This document shows, one piece after another, positions 24,130-33,094 of a DNA stretch of 55,759 bases (positions are counted from its first letter, which is position 1; the number at the start of each line of letters is the position of its first letter). Origin of the DNA: Gammaproteobacteria bacterium (GTDB lineage: Bacteria; Pseudomonadota; Gammaproteobacteria; Steroidobacterales; Steroidobacteraceae). Under the pieces are notes generated by a model. That model made no database searches and had not been told where the DNA came from. It was given only the letters and a program-made list of their open reading frames with translations. The position numbers and the translations under genes are program-made. The stretch is taken from NCBI GenBank assembly GCA_016874295.1, contig VGUH01000020.1:1-55759 (forward strand), written 5' to 3'.

Positions 24130-25365
24130 ATGAGCTCACGAACTCACACTACGATCGGGTCGGATCCCCGCGCCGGGGTGTCCACGACCTGGTTTGACCG
24201 CTGGCTGCTGCACAGCATGATGGCGGCGCTGCCCGGCGCCGGGTACGAGGTCGAGCTCTGGGACGGCAGCCGGGCGGGGAACAACACCGGCATGCAGGTG
24301 CGGATCCGCGACCGCGATGCCCTATGGCAGGTGGTGCGCAATCCGTCGCTGTATTTCGGCGATCTCTACAGCGCCGGCCGGATCGAGGTCGATGGCGACC
24401 TGGTGACCTTTCTTGAGCGCACCTATGCCGCGCTGGACGCCGGCCGCAGGGCGAGCGCCTCGCCCTGGTGGAAGCTCTGGACGGACGGGGAGCCGCGCCC
24501 GCGCACGATCTCCGCGGCGCGCAAGAACATCGAGCAGCACTACGACCTGGGCAACGATTTCTATTCCCTGTGGCTGGATTCCGCCTCGATGCAGTACACC
24601 TGCGCCTACTTCCCGCAGCCCGGCATGTCGCTGGAGGCGGCGCAGCGCGCCAAGATGGACCACGTCTGCCGCAAGCTGCGGCTGCGGCCGGGGCAGCGCG
24701 TGTTCGAGGCGGGCTGCGGCTGGGGCGGCCTCGCACTGCACATGGCGCGCGAGTACGGCGTCGAGGTGCGCGCATGGAACATTTCGCGCGAGCAGATCCG
24801 CTTTGCCGCCGAGCGGGCGCGCAGCGCGGGACTGGGCGGCCGCGTCACCTACGTCGAGGACGACTACCGCAACATGTGCGGCGAATGCGACGCCTTCGTC
24901 TCGGTCGGCATGCTCGAGCACGTCGGCCCGGAAAACTACGGCGGGCTTGGCGAGGTGATCGGCCGCTGCCTCGCGCCGCGCGGCTTGGGCTTGATCCACA
25001 CGATCGGACGCAACCGCCCCGAGGTGATGAACGGCTGGATCGAGCGGCGCATATTCCCGGGCGCGCAGCCGCCCGCGCTAAGCGAGATGATGGCGATCTT
25101 CGAGCCTTTCGGCTTCAGCGTCCTCGACGTCGAAAACCTGCGCCTGCACTACGCTCAGACCCTGCGCCACTGGATGGCGCGCTACCTGGAGGTGTTCGAC
25201 CAGGTCCAGGCCGCGCGCGGCAGCGGCTTCGCGCGCGCCTGGCATCTGTATCTCGCCGGCTCGGTCGCCGCTTTCAACGCCGGCACGATGCAGCTGTTCC
25301 AGGTACTGTTCGCGCGCGGCGGCAACAACGAACTGCCGGCCACGCGCCGGCACCTCTACGAGTAA
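24130..25365 (+). CDS. Cyclopropane-fatty-acyl-phospholipid synthase family methyltransferase
   Basis: The 411-residue enzyme has an N-terminal lipid-associating domain (about 1-125), then HYDLGNDFYSLWLD (138-150), QYTCAYF (155-161) and the SAM-binding motif VFEAGCGWGGLALHMA (191-206). Later it has VSVGMLEHVGPENYGG and a C-terminal LRHWMARYLEVFDQ. These match CFA synthase, which methylenates unsaturated phospholipid acyl chains. Directly next (5 bp) is an FAD oxidoreductase, so the pair may make a further-modified lipid. The upstream FNR/DNR site suggests low-oxygen or NO induction. Confidence 0.9.
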   Translation: MSSRTHTTIGSDPRAGVSTTWFDRWLLHSMMAALPGAGYEVELWDGSRAGNNTGMQVRIRDRDALWQVVRNPSLYFGDLYSAGRIEVDGDLVTFLERTYAALDAGRRASASPWWKLWTDGEPRPRTISAARKNIEQHYDLGNDFYSLWLDSASMQYTCAYFPQPGMSLEAAQRAKMDHVCRKLRLRPGQRVFEAGCGWGGLALHMAREYGVEVRAWNISREQIRFAAERARSAGLGGRVTYVEDDYRNMCGECDAFVSVGMLEHVGPENYGGLGEVIGRCLAPRGLGLIHTIGRNRPEVMNGWIERRIFPGAQPPALSEMMAIFEPFGFSVLDVENLRLHYAQTLRHWMARYLEVFDQVQAARGSGFARAWHLYLAGSVAAFNAGTMQLFQVLFARGGNNELPATRRHLYE

Positions 25366-25370
25366 CCGCG

Positions 25371-26498
25371 ATGGAACGCCGCGATGCGGTCATCGTGGGC
25401 GGCGGGCCGGCCGGCTCGACGCTGGCGCGCGCGCTCAGCGCCGCGGGGGCAGCCGTCACGGTGCTCGACAAGCGCGTCTTCCCGCGCGACAAGACCTGCG
25501 CCGGCTGGATCACGCCGGCGGTGATCCGCAGCCTGGAACTCGACCTCGACGACTACCGGCAGGGCCGCGTGCTGCAGCCGATGCACGGCTTCAGCGTCGC
25601 GCGCATGGGCGCCGCACCGGTGCGCGCCGGGCATGGCGCCGCGCCGGTGAGCTACGGCATCCGGCGCTGCGAATTCGACCACTACCTGCTCGCCCGCAGC
25701 GGCGCGCAACTGCGCGCCGGCGCCGCCGTCGAGTCGCTGGAACGGGCCGGCAACGAGTGGATCGTGAACGGCGCCTTGCGCACGCCGCTGCTGGTGGGCG
25801 CCGGCGGCCATTTCTGTCCGGTGGCGCGCTCACTCGGCGCCGACCTGGGCCGCGGCGAGTCGGTAGTGGGCGCGCAGGAGTTCGAAGTGCGCATGAGCGC
25901 CGCGCAGGCAGCGCGCTCGCCGGTGCGCGGCGACACGCCGCAGCTCTACTTCTGCCCGGACCTCGCCGGTTACGCGTGGGTGGTGCGCAAGGGCGACTGG
26001 CTGAACGTCGGCATCGGCCGGCGCGGGCCGCACCGCCTCGGCGAGCATTTCGAGCGTTTTCTCGCGGCGATGGTGCGCGACGGCGTCCTCGACGAAAGCA
26101 TCGCCCGCACGCGCGCCGGCGGCCACGCCTACCTCCTCTATCCGCACGCGCGCCGGCCGCTCATCGCCGAGGGCGCGCTGCTCATCGGCGACGCGGCCGG
26201 GCTCGCGTATCCGGAGAGCGGCGAAGGCATCCGCCCGGCAGTCGAATCGGCGCTGCTCGCCGCCGAGGCGATCCGGGCCTGCGGCGGGAACTATTCGCGC
26301 CAGAGTCTGAGCCGCTATGCGCAGTCGATCGAGAACCGTTACGGCGCGAGGAACTTGCAGGAACGGGACAAGACAGCGCTGCCCGGACGATTGAAGCAGC
26401 TCGCCGCCGGACTGCTGATGCGCTCGCGCTGGTTCACGCGCGAGATCATCACGCGGCGCTGGTTCCTGCACGAACACGTTGCGCCGCTGGCGGCGTAG
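25371..26498 (+). CDS. FAD-dependent oxidoreductase, geranylgeranyl-reductase-like
   Basis: The 375-residue flavoprotein has the Rossmann motif VIVGGGPAGSTLARAL at the N-terminus, DKTCAGWITPAVI, and the late FAD motif LLIGDAAGLAYPESGEGI. This places it in the PHBH-like / geranylgeranyl reductase superfamily, whose members reduce or oxidise isoprenoid or acyl chains. It starts 5 bp after the CFA-type methyltransferase and is presumably co-translated. In other bacteria, CFA-like methylases are paired with flavoproteins to make methyl-branched or furan fatty acids. That is only an analogy; substrate unknown. Confidence 0.82.
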   Translation: MERRDAVIVGGGPAGSTLARALSAAGAAVTVLDKRVFPRDKTCAGWITPAVIRSLELDLDDYRQGRVLQPMHGFSVARMGAAPVRAGHGAAPVSYGIRRCEFDHYLLARSGAQLRAGAAVESLERAGNEWIVNGALRTPLLVGAGGHFCPVARSLGADLGRGESVVGAQEFEVRMSAAQAARSPVRGDTPQLYFCPDLAGYAWVVRKGDWLNVGIGRRGPHRLGEHFERFLAAMVRDGVLDESIARTRAGGHAYLLYPHARRPLIAEGALLIGDAAGLAYPESGEGIRPAVESALLAAEAIRACGGNYSRQSLSRYAQSIENRYGARNLQERDKTALPGRLKQLAAGLLMRSRWFTREIITRRWFLHEHVAPLAA

Positions 26499-26527
26499 CA
26501 CAGCGAGTCCGCCTGGAGAACGAAGCC

Positions 26528-26920
26528 ATGCCCCTCAGCAAGCAGCAGCTGGAAGCCCTGCGGCAGGCAATCGAGAGCCGCCGCGCGGCGCTTGCGCGCG
26601 AGTTGCACGACGACGCCGCGCGCATGCGCGAAGAGACCTTCGGCGCACTGGCCGGGCCGGTCACCGATACGGCGGACGAGGCGGTCGCCGACCTGCTCTC
26701 GGACCTGGACAACGCGGAGCTGTCGCGCGACCTGGCCGAGCTGCGCGCGCTCGAAAACGCGCAGGCGCGGTTGGTCGAAGACGGGTTCGGCATCTGCGTG
26801 GATTGCGGCACCGAGATTCCCTACGCGCGCCTGTCGGTGCAGCCCGCCACCCTGCGCTGCATCGATTGCCAGCGCCTGCACGAGAAAACGTTCGCGCACC
26901 TGGACAAGCCGAAGCTCTAG
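26528..26920 (+). CDS. DksA/TraR-family zinc-finger protein
   Basis: The 130-residue protein has a coiled-coil N-terminal half carrying TDTADEAVADL, similar to the acidic tip of DksA, and a C4 zinc finger at C90, C93, C111 and C114 (CVDC and CIDC). DksA-type proteins bind RNA polymerase in the secondary channel and adjust transcription under stress. It lies 29 bp after the FAD oxidoreductase gene and could be co-transcribed. A second, shorter family member occurs at 49533-49847. Confidence 0.9.
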   Translation: MPLSKQQLEALRQAIESRRAALARELHDDAARMREETFGALAGPVTDTADEAVADLLSDLDNAELSRDLAELRALENAQARLVEDGFGICVDCGTEIPYARLSVQPATLRCIDCQRLHEKTFAHLDKPKL

Positions 26921-26961
26921 GATGGCGCCCCGTTCGGGGCGAACAGCAGATAGACTTCGGC

Positions 26962-28140
26962 ATGGACTCGATTCGCCCGGCACGCGTGAAAACGGTCCTG
27001 CGCTGGCTGATCCCGATCGCGATTGCCGCTGCGGCGGCCGCTGCCGTCTGGCAGGCGACGCGGCCCAAGCCGGTCGCGGTGCTCGCGACCGCGGCGGACG
27101 CCGGCCGCGTCGAGTCCACCGTCGCAAACACCCGCGCCGGGTCGGTGTCGGCATGCCGCCGCGCCAAGCTCGCGCCGCCGCTCGGCGGCCGCATCGAGAA
27201 GCTCGCGGTGCGCGAAGGCGACCGTGTCAAGCGCGGCCAGCTGCTGCTGCAGCTCTGGAACGACGACCTCGCGGCGCGCGAGGGCGTGTCGCGCGAGCAG
27301 CTCGGCGCCGCGCGCTCGCATGTCACCGAGGCCTGCCTGATGGCCGACAACGCGCAGCGCGAGGCGGCGCGCGCGCGCCAGCTGCGCGACAAGGGCTTCG
27401 TCTCGGAGGACCGCGTGGACCGGGCCGAGAGCGAAGCCAAGGCACGGCGCGCTTCCTGCGAAATGGCGCGCGCGCAGGCCGCCGAAGCATCGGCGCGCGT
27501 CGAGGCGTCCCGCGCCGACACTTCGCGCACGATCCTGCGCGCCCCGTTCGACGGCATCGTCGCCGAGGTGAACGGCGAGGTCGGCGAGTACCTCACGCCC
27601 TCCCCGCCCGGCATTCCGACCCTGCCGGCGGTCGACCTGATCGACGACTCCTGCCTCTACGTCTCGGCGCCGATCGACGAGGTGGACGCGGCGCAGCTCA
27701 GGCTCGGCATGCCGGTGCGCATCACGCTGGACGCGTACCGCGGCAAGCACTTCCCGGGCCGGCTGCGGCGCATCGCGCCCTATGTCCTGGCGGTCGAGAA
27801 GCAGGCGCGCACTGCCGAAGTGGAAGTCGAATTCGACGCCCCGGGCGAGGTGCGCCACCTGCTGGTCGGTTACAGCGCGGACGTCGAGATCGTCGTCGCC
27901 GGCCGTGACCAGGTGGTCCGCGTCCCGACTCCTGCGCTGATGCCGGGCAATCGCGTTCTGGTGCTGGGCGCTGACGGGAAGCTGGAGGAGCGGCGCATCG
28001 AGCCGGGGCTGTCGAACTGGGAGTACACGGAGATCCGCAAGGGGCTGGAGCGCGGCACGCGGGTGGTGACGTCCCTCGAGCGCGCGGGCGTGAAAGCGGG
28101 CGCAAGCGCGATCGAGGAGGCGAAAAAGCGCGCGCCGTGA
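26962..28140 (+). CDS. Periplasmic adaptor of an ABC exporter (HlyD/MacA family)
   Basis: The 392-residue protein has an N-terminal membrane anchor (about 12-31, IPIAIAAAAAAAVW), a lipoyl half-motif GGRIEKLAVREGDRVKRGQL, a long coiled-coil (about 100-190) and the second lipoyl half RAPFDGIVAEVNGEVGEY. It then has beta-barrel and membrane-proximal domains. It would link the inner-membrane ABC transporter encoded next to an outer-membrane channel. Its stop overlaps the ATPase start (GTGA). The exported substrate is not evident. Confidence 0.9.
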   Translation: MDSIRPARVKTVLRWLIPIAIAAAAAAAVWQATRPKPVAVLATAADAGRVESTVANTRAGSVSACRRAKLAPPLGGRIEKLAVREGDRVKRGQLLLQLWNDDLAAREGVSREQLGAARSHVTEACLMADNAQREAARARQLRDKGFVSEDRVDRAESEAKARRASCEMARAQAAEASARVEASRADTSRTILRAPFDGIVAEVNGEVGEYLTPSPPGIPTLPAVDLIDDSCLYVSAPIDEVDAAQLRLGMPVRITLDAYRGKHFPGRLRRIAPYVLAVEKQARTAEVEVEFDAPGEVRHLLVGYSADVEIVVAGRDQVVRVPTPALMPGNRVLVLGADGKLEERRIEPGLSNWEYTEIRKGLERGTRVVTSLERAGVKAGASAIEEAKKRAP

Positions 28141-28811
28141 TCGCGCTCGCCGGGATCGGCCGGGTATTCCGCGTCGGCGGCGAGGAGGTGCACGCGCTGC
28201 GCGACGTGAACCTGCAGATCGCCGCGGGCGAGTTCCTGTCGATCATGGGGCCCTCGGGCTCGGGCAAGTCCACGCTGCTCAACGTCATCGGCCTGCTCGA
28301 CCGGCCGGATGCCGGCCGCTACCTGCTCGACGGCAGGGATGTCACCGCGCTCCCCGACGACGAGCTGGCGCGCGTGCGCCGCGAGAAGCTCGGGTTCGTG
28401 TTCCAGTTCTTCCACCTCGTGCCGCGCCTTTCCGCCGCGGAAAACATCGAGCTGCCGATGGTGCTCGCCGGCATCGACCCGGCCGAGCGCCGCGCGCGCC
28501 TTGACCGGCTGCTCGGAGAATACGGCCTGCGGGAACGTGCGCATCACAGGCCGAGCGAACTGTCCGGCGGCCAGTGCCAGCGCGTCGCCATCGCCCGCGC
28601 GCTGTCGATGGGCCCCGCGGTGCTGCTCGCCGACGAGCCCACCGGCAACCTCGACCGGCACACCGGGCAGGACGTCATGGCCGTGCTCGAGCGCGTGCAC
28701 GCCGGCGGCGGCACGCTGATCCTGGTGACCCACGACCCCGAAATCGGCGCGCGCGCGCAGCGCCGGCTGCGCATGGTCGATGGCGCCATCGCCGGCGACG
28801 ACAAGGCCTGA
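28137..28811 (+). CDS. ABC transporter ATPase, LolD/MacB type
   Basis: The 224-residue ATPase has Walker A GPSGSGKSTLLN, Q-loop VFQFFHLVPRLS, signature LSGGQCQRVAIARAL, Walker B VLLADEPTGNLD and the H-loop VTHD. The LSGGQ is followed by Cys rather than the usual Gln/Arg. The start GTG overlaps the adaptor gene. It works with two FtsX-type permeases encoded downstream. Confidence 0.95.
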   Translation: MIALAGIGRVFRVGGEEVHALRDVNLQIAAGEFLSIMGPSGSGKSTLLNVIGLLDRPDAGRYLLDGRDVTALPDDELARVRREKLGFVFQFFHLVPRLSAAENIELPMVLAGIDPAERRARLDRLLGEYGLRERAHHRPSELSGGQCQRVAIARALSMGPAVLLADEPTGNLDRHTGQDVMAVLERVHAGGGTLILVTHDPEIGARAQRRLRMVDGAIAGDDKA

Positions 28812-28823
28812 ACGCGGACGGGA

Positions 28824-30062
28824 GTGTCCGCTCCGGATCACATGCGCGCTGCCGACCTCGTCGCCTTTTCCTGGAACGTGCTGCGCGGCTACGGCGCGCG
28901 CACCCTGCTGATCCTGCTCGCCATGGGGATCGGCGTCGCCGCAGTAGTCGCGGTGAGCGCGATCGGCGAAGGCGCGCGCCTCTACGTCGTCAACCAGTTC
29001 GGCGCGCTGGGCACCAACCTGGTGATCGTGCTGCCCGGCCGCAGCGAAACCGCCGGCGCCATGCCGGGCGTGCTGGTCGGCAAGACGCCGCGCGACATCA
29101 CGCTGGACGATGCGCTGGCGCTCAAGCGCAGCCACGCCATCCGCCGCATCGCGCCGCTCATCGTCGGCGCGGGCGACGTGCACAGCGGCACGCGCCACCG
29201 CGAGACGCCGGTGCTCGGCTCCACGGCGGAGTTCAAGGACATCCGCGGCATGGAACTCGCGCAGGGCCGCTTCCTGCCGGAGGGCGACCCGCGGCACAGC
29301 ACGCCGGTGTGCGTCATCGGCACCACGGTGGCGGCGGAGTTGTTCGGCGCGGGAGCGGGCGAAACGCGCGCGCTCGGCGAATGGCTGCGCGTCGGCGACC
29401 GGCGCTTCCGCGTCATCGGCGTGCTGGCAAAGCAGGGCGAGTCGCTCGGCTTCAACACCGATGAGATCGTCATCGTCCCGGTGGCCGCGGCGCAGGCGCT
29501 GTTCAACACCAGCGCGCTGTTCCGCATCCTTGCGGAAGCCAAGAGCCGCGACCAGATCCCGGCCGCCAAGTCGGACATCGAGGAAATCATGCGCGAGCGG
29601 CACGAAGGCGAGCGCGACGTCACCGTCATCACGCAGGACGCGGTGCTCGCGACCTTCGACCGCATCCTCACCGCGCTGACACTCGCCGTGGGCGGCATCG
29701 CCGCCATCAGCCTCGCAGTGGCGGGCATCCTGGTAATGAACGTGATGCTGATCAGCGTCACCCAGCGGCGCGCGGAGATCGGCCTGCTCAAGGCGCTCGG
29801 CGCGACCGGAGGCATGATCCGCCTCGCCTTCTTCACCGAGGCGGTGATGCTCGCGCTGGGCGGCGCCGCGCTGGGACTGGCCGCGGGCAAGCTGGGCGAG
29901 GTGCTGATCGGCCAGGTCTATCCCGCGATCCCGTTCAGCGCGCCGCTGTGGGCGCTGGCTGCCGCGCCGGCGGTGGCGATCGCCACCTCGATCCTGTTCT
30001 CGGTGGCGCCGGCGCGGCAGGCCGCGCGCCTCGACCCGGTGCGCGCGCTGTCCAAGCGATGA
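28824..30062 (+). CDS. ABC transporter permease (MacB/FtsX type), first
   Basis: The 412-residue permease has one N-terminal membrane segment (LLILLAMGIGVAAVVAVSAIG), a large periplasmic MacB-PCD domain (about 60-270) and three C-terminal membrane segments with RRAEIGLLKALGATGG, the FtsX-domain signature. The start is GTG 28824; ATG 28842 is an in-frame alternative. It begins 12 bp after the ATPase gene. The next gene encodes a second permease of the same design, so the transporter is probably a heterodimer. Confidence 0.92.
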   Translation: MSAPDHMRAADLVAFSWNVLRGYGARTLLILLAMGIGVAAVVAVSAIGEGARLYVVNQFGALGTNLVIVLPGRSETAGAMPGVLVGKTPRDITLDDALALKRSHAIRRIAPLIVGAGDVHSGTRHRETPVLGSTAEFKDIRGMELAQGRFLPEGDPRHSTPVCVIGTTVAAELFGAGAGETRALGEWLRVGDRRFRVIGVLAKQGESLGFNTDEIVIVPVAAAQALFNTSALFRILAEAKSRDQIPAAKSDIEEIMRERHEGERDVTVITQDAVLATFDRILTALTLAVGGIAAISLAVAGILVMNVMLISVTQRRAEIGLLKALGATGGMIRLAFFTEAVMLALGGAALGLAAGKLGEVLIGQVYPAIPFSAPLWALAAAPAVAIATSILFSVAPARQAARLDPVRALSKR

Positions 30063-30078
30063 CCACGGAGCGCTGAGC

Positions 30079-31278
30079 ATGCGCATCGCCGACGCCGCGC
30101 GCTTCACCTTCGTCTCGCTCGCCTCGCACCGGCTGCGCACCTTCCTCACGGCGCTGGGCATCGCGGTCGGCATCGCCGCGGTGATCCTGCTCACTTCCAT
30201 CGGCGAGGGCCTGCACCGCTTCGTCATCGCCGAGTTCACCCAGTTCGGCACCAACATCATCAGCGTGACGCCGGGGCGCATCCAGACCCACGGCGCATCG
30301 CTGGGGGCGGTGAACACCATCCGCCCCTTGAGCATCGACGATGCCATCGCGCTGCGCCACGCGCCGCACGTCCAGGTGACCAACCCGATGGTGATGGGCA
30401 ACGGCGAGGTCGCGCACCAGGGTAAGAGCCGGCGCGTCACGATCTACGGTGCCGGACCCGACCAGGCGCGCGCCTTCAGCATGCGCACGGCGGCGGGCGA
30501 ATTCCTGCCGCACGACGACCCGCGCGCCGCGCGCGCCTTCGTCGTGCTCGGCTCGAAGGTCGCGACCGAGTTCTTCGGCGCCGCCAACCCGCTCGGCCAG
30601 CGGCTGCGCGTGGGTGGCGAGCGCTATCGCGTTGTCGGTGTCATGGAATCGAAGGGCCAGGTGCTCGGCTTCGATCTCGACGACACGGTATACATCCCCA
30701 CCGCGCGCGCGCTGGACATGTTCAACCGCGAAAGCCTGATGGAGATCCACGTCACCTACGATCCCACCGCGCCGCTGGCCGAGGTCGAGGATGGCATCCG
30801 CAGGATCCTCGTCGCGCGCCACGGCGCCGAGGACTTCACCATCACGCCGCAGCAGAAGATGCTGGAAGTGTTCGGCACCGTGCTGGAGGCCATCACCTTC
30901 GCCGTGGCGGCGATCGGCGCGATCTCTCTGGTGGTGGGCGGCGTCGGCATCGCCACCATCCTCACCATCGCGGTGGCCGAGCGCACGCCGGAGATCGGCC
31001 TGCTGCGCGCCGTGGGCGCGACACGCACGCGCATCCTGCTGCTGTTCCTCGGCGAGGCCGCGCTGCTCGCCGCGGTCGGCGGCGCCGCGGGCCTCGCCAT
31101 CGGCTGGAGCATCGCCGGCGGCCTCAAGCTGGTGCTGCCGGCGCTGCCGGTGCAGGTGCCCTGGCTCTATGCGCTGCTCGCCGAACTGGTGGCGGTCACT
31201 GTGGGGCTGCTGGCGGGCGTGCTGCCTGCGAGGCGCGCCGCCCTGCTCGATCCCCTGGACGCGCTGCGCGGCGAGTAA
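30079..31278 (+). CDS. ABC transporter permease (MacB/FtsX type), second
   Basis: The 399-residue paralogue of the preceding permease has N-terminal segment FLTALGIAVGIAAVILLTSIG, a periplasmic domain, and a C-terminal FtsX domain with RTPEIGLLRAVGATRTR. It is spaced 16 bp from the first permease and ends the adaptor-ATPase-permease-permease operon. Separate permease pairs occur in several MacB-type exporters; the partner outer-membrane factor is not in the window. Confidence 0.92.
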   Translation: MRIADAARFTFVSLASHRLRTFLTALGIAVGIAAVILLTSIGEGLHRFVIAEFTQFGTNIISVTPGRIQTHGASLGAVNTIRPLSIDDAIALRHAPHVQVTNPMVMGNGEVAHQGKSRRVTIYGAGPDQARAFSMRTAAGEFLPHDDPRAARAFVVLGSKVATEFFGAANPLGQRLRVGGERYRVVGVMESKGQVLGFDLDDTVYIPTARALDMFNRESLMEIHVTYDPTAPLAEVEDGIRRILVARHGAEDFTITPQQKMLEVFGTVLEAITFAVAAIGAISLVVGGVGIATILTIAVAERTPEIGLLRAVGATRTRILLLFLGEAALLAAVGGAAGLAIGWSIAGGLKLVLPALPVQVPWLYALLAELVAVTVGLLAGVLPARRAALLDPLDALRGE

Positions 31279-31291
31279 CCGCCGGCGCTAT

Positions 31292-32122
31292 TCAATTCTG
31301 CCCCGGCCGGCCGCGCAGGTAGCAGACCCAGTACACCAGCGCCACCAGGACGCTGCCGCCGACGATATTGCCGGCGATCACCGGACCGAGGTTCGCGAGC
31401 ATGGCACCGACGCTGAGCGCCTCGCCGCCCGGCGGCAGCGGCACGCCGGCTTCCTTGAGCAGCAGCGCGAGCGGAAAGAAGTACATGTTGGCGATCGAAT
31501 GCTCGAAGCCGGCGGCGACGAACGCCGAGATCGGGAACACGATCGCCACCATCTTGTCGACGACGCTGCGCCCGGCGAACGCCATCCAGACCGCCATGCA
31601 CACCAGGATGTTGCACAGCACACCGAGGAAGAACGCGCGCCAGGCCGGCAACGCCGCCTTGCCCGCCGCGATCCTGAGGACCGCGGCGCCGATGGCCCCG
31701 TCGTTCATCTGCCAGTGGCCCGAGAGAAAGACGAGCAGCGCAAGGCCTGCGGCGCCGATGAAATTCGCGCCGCAGACGATTACCCAGTTGCGCAGGACTT
31801 CGCCGGAACTGATGCGGCCTTCGGCCCAGGCCATGGCGAGGAGATTGTTGCCCGTGAACAGTTCCGCGCCCGCGACGATGACGAGCAGCAGGCCGAGGGA
31901 AAAGCACACCCCGCCGGCGACGCGCGCCGCGGCGAAGCCGAGCGTGGCGTCGCTCGCGACGAGCGCGAAGTACATCGCGCCCAGGCCGATGAAGGCACCC
32001 GCGAGCAACCCCAGCATGGCGGTCTGCAGGAACGGCAGCCGCGCCTTGGCGACGCCGACCGATTCAACGCGCCGGGCGATTTCGGCCGGGGAGAATGCAT
32101 CGGATCCGTAAAGTTCGGCCAT
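31292..32122 (-). CDS. Formate/nitrite transporter (FNT) family channel
   Basis: The 276-residue protein has six membrane segments and FNT hallmarks: GAMYFALVASDA, ELFTGNNLLAMAWAEGRIS, NWVIVCGANFIGA and FEHSIANMYFFP, which includes the conserved pore His. FNT pentamers conduct formate, nitrite or hydrosulfide. FocA versus NirC specificity cannot be decided from sequence by eye, though nitrite would suit a denitrifier. It is convergent with the ABC operon (13-bp gap) and is followed upstream by the DUF155 gene. Confidence 0.92.
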   Translation of the reverse strand: MAELYGSDAFSPAEIARRVESVGVAKARLPFLQTAMLGLLAGAFIGLGAMYFALVASDATLGFAAARVAGGVCFSLGLLLVIVAGAELFTGNNLLAMAWAEGRISSGEVLRNWVIVCGANFIGAAGLALLVFLSGHWQMNDGAIGAAVLRIAAGKAALPAWRAFFLGVLCNILVCMAVWMAFAGRSVVDKMVAIVFPISAFVAAGFEHSIANMYFFPLALLLKEAGVPLPPGGEALSVGAMLANLGPVIAGNIVGGSVLVALVYWVCYLRGRPGQN

Positions 32123-32147
32123 GGCGATGGGCGGCTGCCCCGGTCTC

Positions 32148-32945
32148 TCAGCGGAACCACATGTCGTAGAGCGTGAGCAGGATCTCGACCACGATCAGCG
32201 CGACGATGTACCACTCGACGCGCAGCGAGTGGCGCGCGTTGATCAGGTCGACGAGCGTGCGCACGGTGCGCCCCGCCAGGTCGAGCTTGCGCTCCATCAC
32301 CGCGAGGCGTTCGTGCACCTCGAACTCGGCTTCGAGCAGCGCATAGAGGCGCTCCAGTTCCGGGTGTTCCCAGAGCAGCTCCGGCTTGTCGCCAATTTCG
32401 GCGCGGCCGACCATGCGCTGCTCCATGCGCAGCAGCGCGCCGATGCGCTGCAGGTGCTCGCGCGTGCGCCAGCGGATGCGCCCGTGGCTTTCCAGCCGCA
32501 GCGCGAAGGGTTCGATGCGGTCGAATTCGGCCCCGAGCCGGACCTCGTAATGCGCCAGCAGCACGCTCTTGGACAGGACATCGGCGACAAGCTGCAGCTG
32601 CGCAATGCCGCCGGATTGCAGTACGAGCGCGCCATCGGCGAGCCCTTCGGCGCGGCCGGGCTCGATGCGCAGCGCGAGCGTCTCCTCGTCGGCGCTCGGG
32701 TAGCGGTTCTCCACCAGCGGCGCGAGGCGCGCGCGCAGCGTTTGCTCGGCTTGCGGCGCGACATCGAAGAGCACCGCCGCGCCGTAACGGAACAGCACCG
32801 CGATCCCGCCGCCCGGCACACGCACCGCGAGCGGCATGCGCGCGAGCGTTTCCGCCTCCGGCCAGCTGCGCAGGTCGAGGCGCGTGCCGAGCAGCAGCGC
32901 GCGTGCATTGCAGGAAACTACGACCAGCGAGTGATTGGACGACAT
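32148..32945 (-). CDS. DUF155 / RMD1 family membrane-anchored protein
   Basis: The 265-residue protein has a soluble body with FRYGAAVLFDVAPQAEQTL, then KSVLLAHYEVRLGAEFDRI and LEWYI-like C-terminal features. It ends in a single membrane segment (VEWYIVALIVVEILLTLYDMW) just before the C-terminus, the layout of the DUF155/RMD1 family. Yeast RMD1 relatives act in mitochondria and cytoskeleton-related processes; the bacterial role is unknown. An FNR/DNR site lies upstream beyond a very small ORF, so it may be induced at low oxygen. Confidence 0.8.
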   Translation of the reverse strand: MSSNHSLVVVSCNARALLLGTRLDLRSWPEAETLARMPLAVRVPGGGIAVLFRYGAAVLFDVAPQAEQTLRARLAPLVENRYPSADEETLALRIEPGRAEGLADGALVLQSGGIAQLQLVADVLSKSVLLAHYEVRLGAEFDRIEPFALRLESHGRIRWRTREHLQRIGALLRMEQRMVGRAEIGDKPELLWEHPELERLYALLEAEFEVHERLAVMERKLDLAGRTVRTLVDLINARHSLRVEWYIVALIVVEILLTLYDMWFR

Positions 32946-32959
32946 GGCGGGTCCCGGGA

Positions 32960-33061
32960 TCAGCGCAACTGGTTGTAGCGCCGGTACTTGTAGACGGTCT
33001 CGGCGCCGGCTGCGGTCGCCAGCGACAGGCAAAGGCTCACGACGACCGGAAGGCCACGCAT
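32960..33061 (-). CDS. Putative very small exported protein (33 aa)
   Basis: The short ORF starts MRGLPVVVSLCLSLATAAGAE, a plausible signal peptide with AGA cleavage, followed by only about 13 residues (ETVYKYRRYNQLR). The VYKY start is reminiscent of DUF4124 proteins but the rest of that domain is absent, so it may be a remnant. It lies between an FNR/DNR site (33095) and DUF155. Low certainty that it is translated. Confidence 0.3.
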   Translation of the reverse strand: MRGLPVVVSLCLSLATAAGAETVYKYRRYNQLR

Positions 33062-33094
33062 ACGCAAAGTCTGCGCCGCGCCGCGGCGGGGAGC

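Noticed and set aside
27870-30440. Long minus-strand ORF of 856 codons opposite the ABC exporter
   Set aside because: It is antisense to adaptor, ATPase and permeases that carry clear motifs; long antisense frames are expected at this GC content, and the protein shows only low-complexity Ala/Arg/His-rich sequence.
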